Source: Maratus speciosus (lineage: Eukaryota; Arthropoda; Arachnida; Araneae; Salticidae). Taken from it: a DNA stretch of 64,000 nucleotides. Below are positions 22,572 through 33,679 of this stretch, piece after piece. Each line of letters begins with the position of its first letter. The stretch's first letter is position 1. The position numbers were made by a program, and so were the translations under genes. Under the pieces are notes generated by a model. The model was not told the DNA's origin, did no database searches, and saw only the letters and a program-made list of their open reading frames with translations. The stretch lies in assembly GCA_963932465.1 (NCBI GenBank), contig OZ010788.1, forward strand, positions 669,746,484 to 669,810,483, read 5' to 3'.

Positions 22572-24579
22572 GATTTCTACGAAGCAGTCCTGCATCGTGT
22601 TAAGTCGCTCACACACGCGTTTTAACCCTAGATCTACCGGGAATTTTATTCAAGTTTTAATAAAACGTTCTACACCAGAATTTTTATTTAAAACTATTTA
22701 ACTTATTTATTTACCTTATTTTTGTCTGGTTTATATACTTAGTTTATTTTAAAGAAATTTCTGGTTTGAATGAATATTTTGTATGTACCTGTCGGGTCCA
22801 ATGGACCCGTCTGGTAGACGGAGGGTTAAAATAAGGATTTCACAAAGAGCTTTTCTATTTGATACACACATCAATATATGTTCTCACGCTAGTTAAAAGC
22901 TTCTTAATTGATAGATTAAATCAAAAGAATTATTTATACATCTGCTGCGCATTCATTCTTCTAAAACAACTTTTAATCTTAACATAAGATGTGTTACTGA
23001 AAACTCAACATACCATAACGTCAGCAAATTTACATTTAAATCTGTATCAAAGACAATTCATCATTGGCCTGTATAGATCATTAGTGGTCATTTCTAACAA
23101 AGCTGTATGCATCGGTGCATCCATTGGGAATTCCCCGGGTCATTCCCGAGGAAATAAAGGCAGTCATCATTGACTTTATAATAACGAACAATGCTTTCAA
23201 TTTAGTTTAATCAAAAAGTCGATAGCTAGTTTTTAGAATTATACTACGTATTTAAGTATTGGTACATATAAAATATAGTTACAATGTAAACTCATCATGG
23301 AAAGGATTTTGTATATATAACACATTTTTAGAAATTAATTTCGGATATAATAAAATATGCATCTTGGACAGTTTAGATTTGAATAGCATTTGTAACTTGT
23401 TCACTTTTAAGAAATGACACATTGTTGGATACAACAAAATTATTTAAAAAAAATCATCTTTCAAGTGTGTTTACAATTTTTGCATCAGTGAAATGTATAC
23501 AATACCTACCTGAAATTATTCAGACTATTAAAATTATATGTGGAATTATGGCGATGTAAACGGAACTATACGTCTACTTAAAAGCAGGTGGTTTGTTTTC
23601 ACTCACGCGTTTTTCTCAAAACCAAGTTTTAAGCATGGGATGGAGCATAGCGTTTGAAACGACCAACCACGAAAACATTTATTCAAATTTGTATTTAAAT
23701 TTATTTAAATTTTAATTATTTAAATTTACATTTAAAAGACTGTGAGCGATGATATCAATCTAAATTATTGGTCTGTACTTAGGAGTCATTTCTAACGAAA
23801 GGATGGGAATAGGAAAACTATTGGCTTCTGGAAATTCCCCCGGTCTTTCCCGAGGCAATGATGACGGACATCATTGAACGAGCGACTTTATAATGACGAA
23901 CAATGCGTTCTATTTAGTTTAATCAAAATACGGATATCTAGTTTTTGGAATTACTGCATATATATTGGTATATGTAAAATATGATTACAATGCAGAACAC
24001 ATTTTGAAAAAGATTTTGTATTATAACACATTTTTTAAATTAATCCCGAATATAATAAAATATGCATTGTGGACAGTTTAGATTTAAATAGAATTTGCAA
24101 CTTATTCACTTTTAAGAGATTCCACATTGTTAGATAAAAAAAAATTAAACATTTTTGAAGCATGTTTATAGTTTTTGCATATGTGAAATAAGTAGAATGC
24201 ATACCTGAAACTATTTTGGACTATTAAAATTATATGCTGAATTATTGCACTGTCCTTCTAGTGAAAAGCAGGTTATTTGTTTTCACTCATGCGTTTTTTC
24301 AAAACCAAGTTTATCGCACGTGATGGAGCACAGAATTCCAATCTACCAAGTTTGAATACATTAAACGAGTTTAAAATATAAAAATTTCACAGGGAGATAA
24401 ACATGTTTAAAAAAAAAGCATAAACCTTTTTTACCAAGACCTTTAAAGTTTAAAAGACTCTAAATTGACACGTTTATTTCGAGACACCATTTTGTTTTCT
24501 GCGGTCGAATTTGAATTAAAATAGGTTTATATCCCCACAAGTGTAATTTACTACAGTAATTCGTAACGTTGGTGCTTCA
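22572..24579 (+). repeat. Compound A unit 2
   Basis: It has the same truncated-unit join as 17058-19022 (here about 23675-23755). Without the TTAA-type MITE it is about 1804 bp, against about 1806 bp for compound unit 1. It lacks the hairpin MITE that unit 1 carries at 18.6 kb, so later exchange or conversion has mixed the variants. Confidence 0.8.
22622..22829. mobile_element. piggyBac-like MITE (TTAA), 200 bp
   Basis: 22626-22825 between TTAA copies at 22622-22625 and 22826-22829. Left end CCCTAGATCTACCGGG; right end read inward CCCTCCGTCTACCAGACGGG. TTAA duplication with CCCT-starting ends is the piggyBac pattern. Near the right end is 'gggtccaatggaccc', a perfect short palindrome. It is inserted in a satellite A unit after the homologous units diverged, because neighbours lack it. 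Confidence 0.85.
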
Positions 24580-26310
24580 GATTTCTACGAGACAGTCCTG
24601 CATCGTGTTAAGTCGCTAACACACGTGTTTTACAAGACGGATTTCACAAAGAGCTTTTCTATTTGATGCACACATCAGTAGATGTTATCACGTCAGTTAA
24701 AAGTTTAATTGATAGATTAAATTTTAAAAAAATTATTTATACATCTGCTGCACACTGATTATTCTAAAACAACTGTTACTCTAAACATAAGATGTGTACT
24801 GAAAGCTCAACATATCATAACGTCAGCAAATTCATCATTGGCCCGTATAGATCATTAGTGGTCATTTCTAACGAAGCTCTATGCATCGATGCATCTATTG
24901 GAAATTACCCCGTTCATTCTCTAGGGAATGAAGGCAGACATCATTGAACGATGGACTTTATAATAACGAACATTGCTTTCTATTTAGTTTAATCAAAAAG
25001 TAGATATTTCGTTTTTAGTATTACTAGATATTTACGTATTGGTATATGTAAAATATAGTTACAACGCCAACACATCTTGAAATGCATTTTGAATGTAAAA
25101 CATATTTTTTAATTAATTTTAATTCCAGATTTAATAAAATATGCATCATGTTGTGGACAGTTTAGATTTGAATAGCATTCTAAACTTATTTATTTTTTAG
25201 AGAAATTCCACATTGTTAGATACAATTTTTATTTTTTAAACATCTTTGAAGTGTGTTTACATGTTTTCGCATCTGTGAAATGTGTAGAATACGTACCTGC
25301 AACTATTTTGGACTATTAAAATTATATGCGGAATTATGGCACTATGCATCTACTGAAAAGCAAGTGGTTTGTTTTCACTCACTCGTTTTTTCAAAACCAA
25401 GTTTACCGTACTAGATGGAGCATAGCGTTCGAATCTACCAACCTTGAAAACATTAAACGAGTTTAAAATATAATAATTTTACAGGGAGATGAGCTTGTTT
25501 AAAAAAAGGGTTAAATATTATCAAGACCTTTTAAAGTTTAAAAAACTCTAAATCGGCAGGTTGATTTCGAAACACCAATTTGTTTTCTGCGGTCGAATTT
25601 CATTGAAAATAGATTTATATCCCCACAAATGTAATTGACTACAGTAATTAGTAACGCTGGTGTTTCAGATTTCTGCGAGATACAGTGCTGATCCGTGTTA
25701 AGTCGCTCACACACGCGTTTTAAAATAAGGATTTCATAAAGAGCTTTTCTATTTGATAGACACATCAATAGATGTTCTCACGCCAGTTAAAAGCTTTTTA
25801 ATTGATAGATTAAATCAAAAGAATTATTTATACATTTGCTGCACATTCTTCTAAAACAACTTTTATTCTAAACATAATATGTGTACTGAAAGCTCAACAT
25901 ACCATAAGGTCAGCAAATTTATATTTAAATCTATATCAAAGAGAATTCATCATTGACCTGTATAGATCATTAGTGGTCATTTCTAAAGAAGCTGTATGCA
26001 GTGATGTACCTATTGGAAAATTTCCCGGTCATTCCCCAGGCAAAGAAGGCAGGCATCATTGAACGATGGACTTTATAATAACGAACAATGCTTTCTATTT
26101 AGTTTAATCAAAAAGTGGATATCTCGTTTGTAGAATTACGGCATATTTGTATATTGGTATATGTAAAATATAAATTCCAAGCAAACACATCTTGAAATGG
26201 ATTTTGAAGGCAAAATTTTTTTTTAATTAATTTTAGTTCCTTATTTAATAAAATATGCATCATGTAGCGGACAATTTAGATTTGAATTAGCATTCCCAAC
26301 TTATTTGCTT

Positions 26311-26509
26311 TTAACCCTTTGAGGGGCAGGTAATTGTGTTGTAATGTCGATTTCACATCGAAATCTTTAAAAAAATTATTGCAAAATACGGAAAAGCAAT
26401 TTCAGGACTTTTTTGCACCAAAGTTAGAAAGTAATATTTAATAAAATTTTTCTGGTGCAAATCTTCATTAATCGTAGGTGGGATATACCACCGCCCCTCA
26501 AGGTGTTGA
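26311..26509. mobile_element. piggyBac-like MITE (TTAA/TTGA), 191 bp
   Basis: 26315-26505. Left end CCCTTTGAGGGGC and right end read inward CACCTTGAGGGGC; flanks are TTAA (26311-26314) and TTGA (26506-26509), one base eroded. Removal rejoins the satellite A phrase 'ttatttgcttttaa|gataaattccacattgtt'. It is non-coding. Confidence 0.8.
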
Positions 26510-26534
26510 GATAAATTCCACATTGTTAGATGCA

Positions 26535-26535
26535 A

Positions 26536-26581
<46 letters not shown>
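26535..26581. repeat. (TAA)n microsatellite
   Basis: About 15 uninterrupted AAT/TAA triplets inside the last satellite A unit, where other units have a short A-rich run after 'cattgttagatacaa'. It explains the poly-tyrosine minus-strand open frame there. Confidence 0.95.
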
Positions 26582-26972
26582 TAAACATCTTTGAAGTGTG
26601 TTTACATCTTTTCCCATCTGTGAAATGTGTAGAATATGTACCTGAAACTTTTTTGGATTGTTAAAATTATATTCGGGATTGTGGCACATTAACCGGAACT
26701 ACGCGTCTGCTTAAAAGTGGTTTGTTTTCACTCCCGCGTTTTTCTCAAAACCAAGTTTTCCACATGGGATGGAGCATACAGTTCAAATCAACCAACCATG
26801 AACATATGAAACGAGTTTGAAATATAATCCTTTTATTGGGGGGGGGGGGGGTAAACTTGTTAAAAAATCTGTTAAATATTTTTAACAAGACTTTAAATAA
26901 ATAAAAAAAAAATAACTCTATATCCGCTGGTCGATTTCCATACACCATTTTCTTTTCTGTGAGACAATTTCA

Positions 26973-27920
26973 GTATATACACTAGCAGTTATATTACACC
27001 ATACCAGTAGTAATATTTATTATGAGTTGAATTTGACATAAATTTCATGAACTAAAGATTCTGCATGTAATTATAGTTTTTTCACTAATTCTATTTTAAA
27101 ATTTTACACTGTTTAAACTGTTATTGAAAGGCAAACAGTTCTGTGTTTCAAACATATGTGGTTTCATTTATAAATTATTTGCGAAACGTATCTAGTACTC
27201 TCTTAAAAATCTCAGAAGAAAACCGATCACATTGTTAGGACTAGCTTCAAATGCTTTACGCATAGGTGCCAACCTCAAACTAATCATCCTTAATACTTGC
27301 GTTAATTTAACCCTGATTTGATACGTTTCGAACCAGAATTTTTTTTAAGAAATGCAATTAAATATATTCCATGTAGAAACATGGAATTAAATAAGTATTT
27401 GTGAAATACATTTTCTGGTTCGAAACGGGGTTAACCTGTGTTAAATTAATCCAGACATTACGGAAGATTAGTGGAAGGTTGGCAGCTATGTTTACGTAAT
27501 GTCGAATACACTGACCATGAATAAGTCATAAGACATGAATTGAACCTAATCTCGTTAAACTTTACCGCTGATGAATAAAATGCAACACGTTGTTCTACAG
27601 TGATGATCCATAATTGATTGGAGAATCGATTTCTGCGTACATTTAAATACAAATAATATCAGTCAACGTTGCCGGAATGCCGAAAGTAAAGCAGATTCAT
27701 TGCTATGACTATTAGCATTTAGTTTTATTAACGTAACAGGGAACTTTCGTAAGTAAACTTTGTATTAGTGTAAATAACTTATATCAGCGTACTCCCAGTG
27801 ATATCTACTGAGTCAGCTATTATTTCGCGTGAATTAATTTACTAAAGAAAGTGTTGTTCCACAGAGCCTAGGGATAGCAGCGATTAATTACAACTGTAAC
27901 AAGATAATTAAAAACACAAT
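26973..27920 (+). repeat. Repeat B, first copy
   Basis: Directly follows satellite A. It shares with later copies 'taatatttattatgagtt', 'cactgaccatgaataagtc', 'gattggagaatcgat', 'acatttaaatacaaat', 'actgagtcagctatta' and 'aatttactaaagaaa'. A TA-flanked palindromic MITE interrupts it at 27265-27486. The 27458-27652 minus-strand frame crosses the MITE end and has no known motif. Confidence 0.75.
27263..27488. mobile_element. Palindromic TA-flanked MITE, TGCCAACC family, copy 1
   Basis: 27265-27486. It is almost a complete inverted repeat: GGTGCCAACC at the left, GCTGCCAACC read inward from the right, then 'actaatc', 'gttaattt', 'cgaaccagaa' mirrored around a short AT-rich loop. TA flanks both sides. 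Internally the phrase TTAACCCTGATTTGATAC ... CCCCGTTTCGAACC mimics a TTAA element, but copies at 37496-37728 and 50759-50984 show that the larger TA-flanked unit is what moves. Confidence 0.85.
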
Positions 27921-27923
27921 TTG

Positions 27924-28510
27924 AAAGGATCAGGGTCTATATAAGCCGCGTTTTTGGCCCATGGAATAGACTACAATTCGATTATGTTATACTGACTTAA
28001 TTATTTCCCTTTTTAGTATTAGAAGGTATATATTGCACGATTTTAACAATAATTTTTATATTTTGTTCGGATTTATATGACTTACACAAGCTTAAAGATC
28101 GTATAATTCGCAATTTTGATGAAAAATACTGAATTTCTGCTATTTTTACCTCAATTTTTACATCTATTTTTAATATTTTACTATGAGAGCAGCTTTGCAA
28201 CACTTTTAACATGTTTTGTATATTTTGATGTGTTTTATGATATACGGCAAGGAGAAAGTGTTGCATGTTTACGCTCATATAAATAATTGAGGTAAAAATA
28301 GCCGACATTGCGTATTTTTCATCAAAACTACGAATTATACGAACTTCGAGCTTGTGTAAGTCATATAAATCCAAGCAAAAACTATTGTTAAAATCGTGCA
28401 ATATATACCTTGTAATACTAAAAAGGGAAATAATTAAGTCAGTATAACATAATCGAATTGTAGTCTATTCCATGGGCCAAAACCGCGGCTTATACAGACC
28501 CTGATCCTTT
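27924..28510. mobile_element. Long perfect-style palindrome, GGATCAGGGTCT ends
   Basis: Two arms of about 260 bp (27924-28185 and 28250-28510) mirror each other nearly base for base: AAAGGATCAGGGTCTATATA at the left, then 'gcccatggaatagactac', 'ttgcacgattttaaca', 'acttacacaagct', 'tgaggtaaaaatagc'. The loop is about 60 bp. No target duplication is obvious. The arms are close enough to suggest a recent foldback MITE. The 134-codon minus-strand frame at 27997-28401 reads through the palindrome and is not a gene. Confidence 0.8.
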
Positions 28511-28769
28511 TTGTAAAATAGTTATGTCACGATTTTCCCTAATATTATAATGAGTCAACCACTAACATAGCTGCCAAACTTTCTTTGTTTAAAGTCTCAT
28601 AAACTCAATTGGAATCAAATTTTTTTCTTAAGAAATGTCATCAAATAAGTACATTTTAGAAACAAGTCATATTACTTTTAAATTTTATTAAATCAATTTT
28701 ATGGTAGAGTGTGCGATTTTGCATTTGAGAGAAAAAAAATAAATAAAAATGCGCTATTTTTTGTGCAGT

Positions 28770-29462
28770 AATAATACTAAAATAACCAATCATAAATGCG
28801 TTGAATTTGCAATTTTTATGATTTTATGACATGAATTATGAAATTAATATTCGAAAAAAAAAATATGAATTGCAACCTAAAATTTTTTTGGTGAATTTAG
28901 ATTTATTAAGTCCTACTTTATGGAAATCCAAAATTTCCCATTTTTCTTCCACGTTGTCTTCAAATTATGCTTAAAAAACGGCAAAATGATGGTTTAATGG
29001 TCTATGATAGATGTGACTAGATATTTTAAAATTTCTCTTGCTATCCTGTAATCTAGCAGTCTTCAATGACTGCTTGAGTGGCGCTTAAGATGCCTTGATC
29101 AAGAAGGGGGCTTTCGGTCAACAATCGAGTACCGAACTTCAATTTGGATACACCTCCTAAAATACGTTCGTTTTAATATAATTAATTTCTCGGAAATTTA
29201 TCGTACGAATTGGAAAATAAAAATTAGGCTAATTGAAGGGTGTAGAGTTCATTTATGCTGTCAGAATTGTGTACTGCTATTGAAAAAAAAAATATATATA
29301 TATGGTTCGTTTCAATATGTAGATGGCCCCTTAAGCAAATTTTATATACATCATTTAAAAGTAGACTTAATTACTAATCGTGTGGTACCAGTAACTTTCT
29401 TCTGCGATAGTTTTCTGCAGAGTTAGTAAGGGGTGCTTACTTTTTTTTTTCCCACGACTGTA
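28770..29462. mobile_element. Truncated copy of the long-TIR Tc1-like MITE
   Basis: The right end at 29460 (CAGTCGTGGGAAAAAAAAAA read on the minus strand, then TA) and the interior ('gaattatgaaattaatattcg', 'attgcaacct', 'gatggttta', 'acaatcgagt') match the minus strand of 9029-10102. The left terminus is missing. A short block at 29070-29120 resembles repeat C's 'atgccttgatcaagaagagg' and is absent from the other copy, so part of it has been replaced. Confidence 0.75.
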
Positions 29463-30193
29463 CCTCTTTCTTTATATTATTTTTTCACTTTACATATTAA
29501 AAATACTTTTAGGCTTAAAACACATTAATTTGATCCACGGACTATATTAACTTTTTTGATAAAAGTTTGTGATCGCTCCACGTAATTTATATTTTAAACA
29601 TACCGATAATTCAGATTCGTATAATTAAATCTGAGATCTTTAAATATATCGTCATGTTGACGCTGGGCACAAGATGCTTATAAGTGATGTCCAATAAACT
29701 GACCATGAATAAATTATAACAGACTAATTTTAATTGTTAGAATGTGTAAATTATTTCACCTTGACAAGACTATTAAAGTAACATAATATTTACTTCCCCT
29801 TCCAGTCTATACTATCCATCCATTATAAGATAAACCATAGAGATTGTAACACCTAAAAATTCAATAGGTAACGGTGCAGCAGCATTTATGTTACCTAAAC
29901 TATGGCTCGAGCTGCATCCTCAATGGTTATAACAGTTAAAATAAACATCTAATAACTATTCGATTTAGAAAAATATATTTTACTACTACTGGGCATTTTT
30001 TTAATGAAATTTAATTTATCATGTTGCTATGATAGCAGACGATGAAATGATATCTTTGGAATAAGGGAATAGCTAGAATAAAAAGTTTTGTTGACGTTTG
30101 CGATAAAATGATTTTCTTTATTTAAAAAAAAGGGTAATAATTAAGAGCAATTAAATCTCTAATTATTTGCATACGAAGTAAATGAAATTATCT
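29463..30193. repeat. Repeat B fragment and AT-rich spacer
   Basis: 'gatgtccaataaactgacc' followed by 'atgaataaatta' near 29690 matches the B core. The surrounding 700 bp are AT-rich and too diverged for me to align further. No gene is seen. Confidence 0.45.
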
Positions 30194-30773
30194 TATTAGG
30201 TTGAGCAAAATGTTCCGGGAAATTTTTAATCTAATAGTTACCAGAATTTGTATCGTATAGGATGGTCGTGCCTTCAATGCTGAGATCTATTGCCAGCAGT
30301 TGGATCGCGTCTACGACAAATTGGTGCAGAAGTATCCAAGATTACTTCCGCGAAAGCGCACTTTGTTTCAGCAGGACAATGCCAAACCGCACGTGACCCA
30401 AAGGACTAAGGACAAGTTTGCACAGTTGGACGGCGTCGAAATTTTCCCATACCCCGCCTACAATCCAGACGTGGCTCCATCCGATTTTGGCCTCTTTCGA
30501 TCAATGCAACACTTATTCAACGGTATTATCTATTGAATACTAGGGTCTATTTGAATCCTTTAATGAAGTTGAAGAATCATGCCAAGAGCTTTTCGATTCC
30601 AAAGAGCCGCCATGATACTTCCAGCAAATCCGGAATCTGGCAGAATGATGGCAGAAAGTCGTGGACTATGATGGTCTCTACTTTGAAGAATAGTCCTTGT
30701 TGCTTTTGTTGTTAATTTGTACATAACAACGCAACTTTCACAAATTTCCCAGAACTTTTTTCTCAACCTAGTA
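30194..30773 (+). mobile_element. Internally deleted mariner element, 576 bp
   Basis: 30196-30771 with TA on both sides. Left end TTAGGTTGAGCAAAATGTTC and right end read inward CTAGGTTGAGAAAAAAGTTC, both continuing 'cggg/tggg' and 'aaattt'. A full mariner is about 1.3 kb; here the 5' untranslated region and the N-terminal two-thirds of the transposase are deleted, and the left TIR joins almost directly to the C-terminal coding part. The ends look intact enough to be mobilised in trans. Confidence 0.92.
30268..30693 (+). pseudogene. Mariner transposase C-terminal fragment (broken)
   Basis: A piece of a Tc1/mariner DDE transposase, the nuclear enzyme that cuts and pastes the element at TA sites. 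Reading from about 30268, NAEIYCQQLDRVYDKL leads to LFQQDNAKPHV, which carries the second catalytic Asp, and then to YNPDVAPSDFGLFRSMQH, which carries the third. I count 35 residues between the QQD and PSD aspartates, one more than the usual mariner spacing of 34. The frame stops at 30536. The C-terminal tail (ESFNEVEESCQELFDSKE ... DYDGLYFEE) continues in another frame to 30693 with two internal stops. The N-terminal helix-turn-helix domains and the first Asp are missing. Clearly non-functional. Confidence 0.92.
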
Positions 30774-31204
30774 ATACCCGCTACAGCTTCTTAGTATTGC
30801 AGCGTGGCGTACGTAATATGTATATATCTCATTGCAGTAAATATTTAAAACTGGTTAGAAATCTCGCGATTACAGGGCTGAACATAAAAAAGGCAAAGAT
30901 TCGTTAAAAACATAAAATAAAAAAATAGTTAGAATTTTCGAATTTTTTGTCCCAATCGTTCATAAACCGCCTACCAGCAACCCGTGTGCCAAATTTCGTA
31001 GCCCTGTGCACTATGGCATCCGAGTTTTCGAGGTTCATAGGTACGCGCACAGATTTTAATAGGGTAGATAACGTGCATAATATGAAAGAGTACGTGGAAG
31101 ATTGAATGATGGTGTTTAATAGGCCGTGCAATTTTAGAATATTTGTATTTATTTATTTTGAAAACTCCTTTGGTGGAATCGAAACGTGTAAACAGGTAAA
31201 TAAA
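30774..31204. other. No gene seen
   Basis: About 430 bp between the mariner element and the next foldback element. It is AT-rich with no repeat match elsewhere in the window that I can see. Two overlapping minus-strand frames (30904-31131, 30971-31216) lack recognisable motifs. Confidence 0.35.
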
Positions 31205-32676
31205 TAGTCCAGGCAATAGAGACAGTATAGGACTTTACCTAGCAAAATTCATGGTAGTTCCGGAAAAAGGCTTACTATATGTTTTTGGGGTCGCTGAATC
31301 CGAATTTTTAACTTCCCACCAAAATTTTCCCCGGCACCCCCCCCCCCCTCCAAAAAAAAAAAGGTTTTTATTAAAAAAAATATTTTTTTTTTTATTGTTT
31401 TAGGGGAAAAGTATCTGGAAATTCAGAAAGTAGGCAAAATTTTCAACAAATTAGATATATTACATTATGACTTAGGATGAAGGGGAAGGGGGGATCTGCC
31501 TCGGAACATGCGCGCGGTGCTGCGTGAACTAAGTTGCGCAATTCCACTTAACCACTCACACGTTTACATTCGCCCTCCCATCTCCCCCCATCGAACTTTC
31601 TCTATAAGGTTTACTTTAAGTTTTTCGGGTCGCTGAATCCGAATTTTTAACTTCCCCCCAAAATTCTCCCCCCAAAACCCCCCAAATAGTTGATTTTAAC
31701 TTAAATTTCTTATTGTTTTAGGGGAAAAGCATTACGAAATTCAGAAACTAGACAAAATTTGCAACAAATAGGATACATGACATTATGATGTAGGATGAAC
31801 GGGGTGGCGGAGGGCTGCCTCTGAACATGCACTGCGGCGCTAAGTGCACTAAGTTATGAAGTCCAGGCAATAGGGGATTTTACATGGAAAAATTAATACT
31901 AGTTCTGAATTTCGACTCACTTTGTTTTTTGGGTCGCTGAATCCGAATTTGTAACTTCCCACCAAAATTTCACCCGGCAACCCCCCAAAAAATTGATTTT
32001 TTGAAAAAATTTGGTTTTTGAGAAAAGCGCGCGGGGAATGTTCCGAAGCAGCCCCCCCCCCTCTCCCCGTTTTCCTACGTCATAATGTCATATATTCTAT
32101 TTGTTGCAAATTTTGTCTAGTTTCTGAATTTCGTAATGCTTTTCATCTAAAACAATAAGAAATTTAAGTTAATAACTATTTTGGGGGGATTTCGGGGTGA
32201 AAAATTTTGGGGTAAGTTAAAAATTCAGATTCAGCGACCCCAAAAACTTAAAATAAACCTTAAAAGGAAAGTTCGGAGAGTAGATGGGAGGGCAAATGTA
32301 AACGTGTGAGTGGTTAAGTGGAATTGCGCAACTTAGTCCATGCAGCACAGCGCGTATGTTCCGAGGCAGATCACCCCCCCCCCTTCCCCTTCATCCTAAG
32401 TCATAATGTCATATATCTACTTTGTTGAAAATTTTGTCTACTTTCCGAATTTCTGGATACTTTTCCCTTAAAACAATAAAAAATTTTTTTTAATAAAAAC
32501 CTTTTTTTTTTTTGGGGGGGGGGGGCATTTTACCAAAATTTGAGGGGGGGGGGTGCTGGGGGAAATTTTGGTGGGAAGTTAAAAATTCGGATTCAGCGAC
32601 TCAAAAAACATAAAGTAGGCCGATTTCCAGAACTACCATTAATTTTCCTAGGTAAAATTCCCTATTGCCTGGACTA
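31205..32676. mobile_element. Foldback element with GTCCAGGCAATAG ends
   Basis: 31207-32674, flanked by TA, with both ends reading inward GTCCAGGCAATAG. The two halves are inverted copies. Inside, the module 'gggtcgctgaatccgaattt' occurs forward near 31288, 31626 and 31928 and inverted near 32225 and 32590, each beside C- or G-rich runs, so the arms themselves contain duplicated blocks (a second 'agtccaggcaatagg' starts at about 31860). It has no coding frame. The arms are long and similar enough to form a very stable cruciform or hairpin RNA. Confidence 0.8.
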
Positions 32677-32789
32677 AAACCCATTTTTACTTTTTTAAAG
32701 TTTTAATTTACACATTTTAGCAATTAAAATTTGTGTATTATTACAAGGCGTTAATTTGCTATTGGTTGAAATTATATGAATTAAAGTAG

Positions 32790-33679
32790 ATCTCGGTTAT
32801 TGCTCATCGCGGATGAATGAAATAATGTTATTCTCTAGTGACGAATCACAAATGATTGGAGAATCGATATTTGTATGCATTTAAATACAAATATCAATCA
32901 AAGAACTAGAATACCGTAGGGAAAATTGACAGACATTGTAACCAATAACTATTTAGTTTTAGTAACTTGTGTAAATAAACTATGTTCTGGTGAAAGTCAT
33001 TTGTAGTAGTAATTTCCAAACGATACTTATTGAGTCAGCTATTAACTATTACATGCGAATAAATTTACTAAAGAAAAGTGAAATACCCTAGAGATAGCAC
33101 ATTCATTATAGGTATAACAAATTAGTTTTAATGAAATAAATGGAAACTTACGTAAATAGCAGGCACATAACTCAACTACTAATTATTTCATAAAGATAAA
33201 ATAGATCTGAAAAGTTACAATTAGTAAATTTATGTTAGTATCTTTGGAAACAGAGCTTTAATTGTAAGTTAATTACCTCCAATTTCAGTGCATGAAATTT
33301 ATGAAATAATAGTTCTTTTTTTGCAATTATACTAAAATTTAGTATAATTTAGTATACTCGCTTATTACACTAAATTATGCTTCATACAAGCAATAATATC
33401 TATTATGAGTTAAATGTCAAGTTTGCTACATGGTTTAATGTATTTATTTTTGACAGTTTCAATATTTTATATTTAAAAGTTAACATTTTGCAAAGAGATG
33501 TGAAAAATAAGTGTTGTGAATTTCAAATTTATACCTGAAACATGATGACACACTAATGCAGATTCCCAGAAGATTTTAAAAACAACCTCCATGTTGAAAC
33601 TAACCATAAACGTTTTTATCTATTGCCCAGTACATTGACCATGAATAAGTCGTAAGAGGAGAATGAAATAAAATTTATG
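32790..33679 (+). repeat. Repeat B, copy
   Basis: Shares with the 27-kb copy 'gattggagaatcgatattt', 'catttaaatacaaatatc', 'tagttttagtaac', 'attgagtcagctattaac' and 'aatttactaaagaaaa'. Further right it shows 'atatctattatgagttaaa', 'cccagaagattttaaaaac' and 'cattgaccatgaataagtc', which begins the next unit. A mariner-derived palindrome follows at once. Confidence 0.75.

Larger units (their letters stand above)
16040..26972 (+). repeat. Satellite A tandem array (~1.1-kb units)
   Basis: Eleven kilobases of head-to-tail units. The marker 'gatttct(a/g)cga' begins at 17058, 19023, 20184, 21457, 22572, 24580 and 25668. A second marker, around an EcoRI site followed by 'catcattggcctgtatagat', recurs at about 16222, 17330, 19299, 20460, 21737, 23058 (EcoRI site lost), 24829 (site lost) and 25944. 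Simple units are about 1.09-1.16 kb; two compound units (17058-19022 and 22572-24579) are about 1.81 kb once inserted MITEs are removed. Units differ mainly by substitutions and small indels. I do not recognise the family and see no RNA gene in it; several units share a 70-75-codon open frame (see findings). The array starts in a partial unit and ends by merging into repeat B. Confidence 0.93.

Noticed and set aside
26498..26689. Minus-strand frame with a poly-tyrosine run
   Set aside because: A translation of the (TAA)n microsatellite.
27309..27433. Separate TTAA-type piggyBac MITE
   Set aside because: The TTAA boundaries lie inside the arms of a larger TA-flanked palindrome that recurs as a unit at 37.5 and 50.8 kb. 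Kept only as a possible origin of its core.
27997..28401. 134-codon minus-strand open frame
   Set aside because: It lies within a near-perfect palindrome; a frame open on one arm tends to be open on the other. No recognised motif.
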